This document shows, piece after piece, positions 5,625 to 5,742 of a stretch of 5,742 nucleotides of DNA; position 1 is the first letter of the stretch, and each line of letters starts with the position of its first letter. The position numbers and the translations under genes were made by a program. The notes beneath the pieces were generated by a model. It did not search any database, was not told where the DNA came from, and saw nothing but the letters and a program-made list of their open reading frames with translations. The stretch covers positions 1 through 5,742 of the forward strand of contig DOUV01000806.1 of assembly GCA_003520455.1 (NCBI GenBank), written 5' to 3'. This stretch comes from Chloroflexota bacterium. GTDB taxonomy: Bacteria > Chloroflexota > Anaerolineae > Ardenticatenales > Ardenticatenaceae.

Positions 5625-5742
5625 CGCGCTCCTGCTGCAGCAGCCCAGCGAACCAGACTGCAGCCGGTCTCGCCTCCGAAACATCGACTCGAGTCGCTGC
5701 GCCCGCGCCACCCGGTCCTGCTCGAAGTACCGGCCCCTCTTT
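5517..5742 (-). CDS. Possible 3' end of a minus-strand gene entering from the right edge
   Basis: On the minus strand the frame is open from the window edge to a TGA at 5519-5517, about 75 codons. The first part (RGRYFEQDRVARAQRLE, then SMFRRRDRLQ) looks like an ordinary charged helical protein with GC-rich third positions. The rest, with four cysteines (GCC...AACRFEC) and many Arg/Ser/Pro, is less protein-like. It overlaps the last 108 bp of the membrane glycosyltransferase in a convergent orientation and ends where that gene loses family resemblance. I do not recognise a family. It may be a chance open frame in GC-rich DNA. Confidence 0.22.
   Translation of the reverse strand, partial: KRGRYFEQDRVARAQRLESMFRRRDRLQSGSLGCCSRSASRRIIPDGLSVRGAACRFECPEQAPPNGWADYPKE

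Noticed and set aside
5632..5696. Two 12-bp palindromes, CTGCTGCAGCAG (5632-5643) and CGACTCGAGTCG (5685-5696)
   Set aside because: They are exact, but short dyads with PstI/XhoI-like cores are common in GC-rich DNA and sit in a region with no clear gene boundary. There is nothing to tie them to a function.

Overview
The window is high-GC bacterial DNA. From left to right on the + strand it holds the 3' end of one gene, two complete genes (an MFS transporter and a fused AAA+/VWA metal-chelatase subunit) and a polytopic membrane glycosyltransferase whose 3' end looks damaged. Gene style suggests a Chloroflexota-like lineage (Thermomicrobia/Roseiflexus type): a ChlI-ChlD fusion chelatase with a Cys4 insert, ArnT-like membrane glycosyltransferases and a C-terminal beta-sandwich of the kind I associate with such proteins. 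This placement is an inference from gene style; no rRNA or other marker is present.

Layout: 1-279 is the C-terminal 92 residues of a protein that begins upstream. 280-500 is noncoding and holds small hairpins, a weak promoter candidate and two perfect palindromes just ahead of the transporter. 501-1880 encodes a DHA3/EntS-like MFS exporter. It is followed directly by a 15-bp-stem hairpin that overlaps a competing smaller hairpin. 1929-2306 has no convincing gene, only scattered inverted repeats. A textbook sigma70-type promoter (TTGACG, 17 bp, TATACT) then drives a 689-residue ChlD-type chelatase subunit (2365-4434). After a 71-bp gap comes a GT39/ArnT-like membrane protein (4506-5624). It loses recognisable family sequence around 5500, and a minus-strand open frame enters from the right edge.

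The most interesting observation lies inside the chelatase gene. A run of nine A residues (3450-3458), unusual in this GC-rich sequence, sits in the linker between the AAA+ (ChlI-like) and VWA (ChlD-like) halves. It contains the classic -1 slippery heptamer A_AAA_AAC in the correct phase. A -1 shift reaches a TGA almost at once (3462-3464), and the +1 frame also stops at once (3467-3469). Slippage would therefore release a free AAA+ protein of about 366 residues, the size of a stand-alone ChlI subunit, while normal decoding makes the full medium subunit. No separate chlI gene is visible in the window. This is the architecture of E. coli dnaX, and it fits reported frameshift-dependent production of small and medium chelatase subunits from one chlD gene.

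The genes do not form an obvious single pathway. The chelatase would need a large CobN- or BchH-type subunit from elsewhere in the genome, and the transporter appears to be its own regulated unit.
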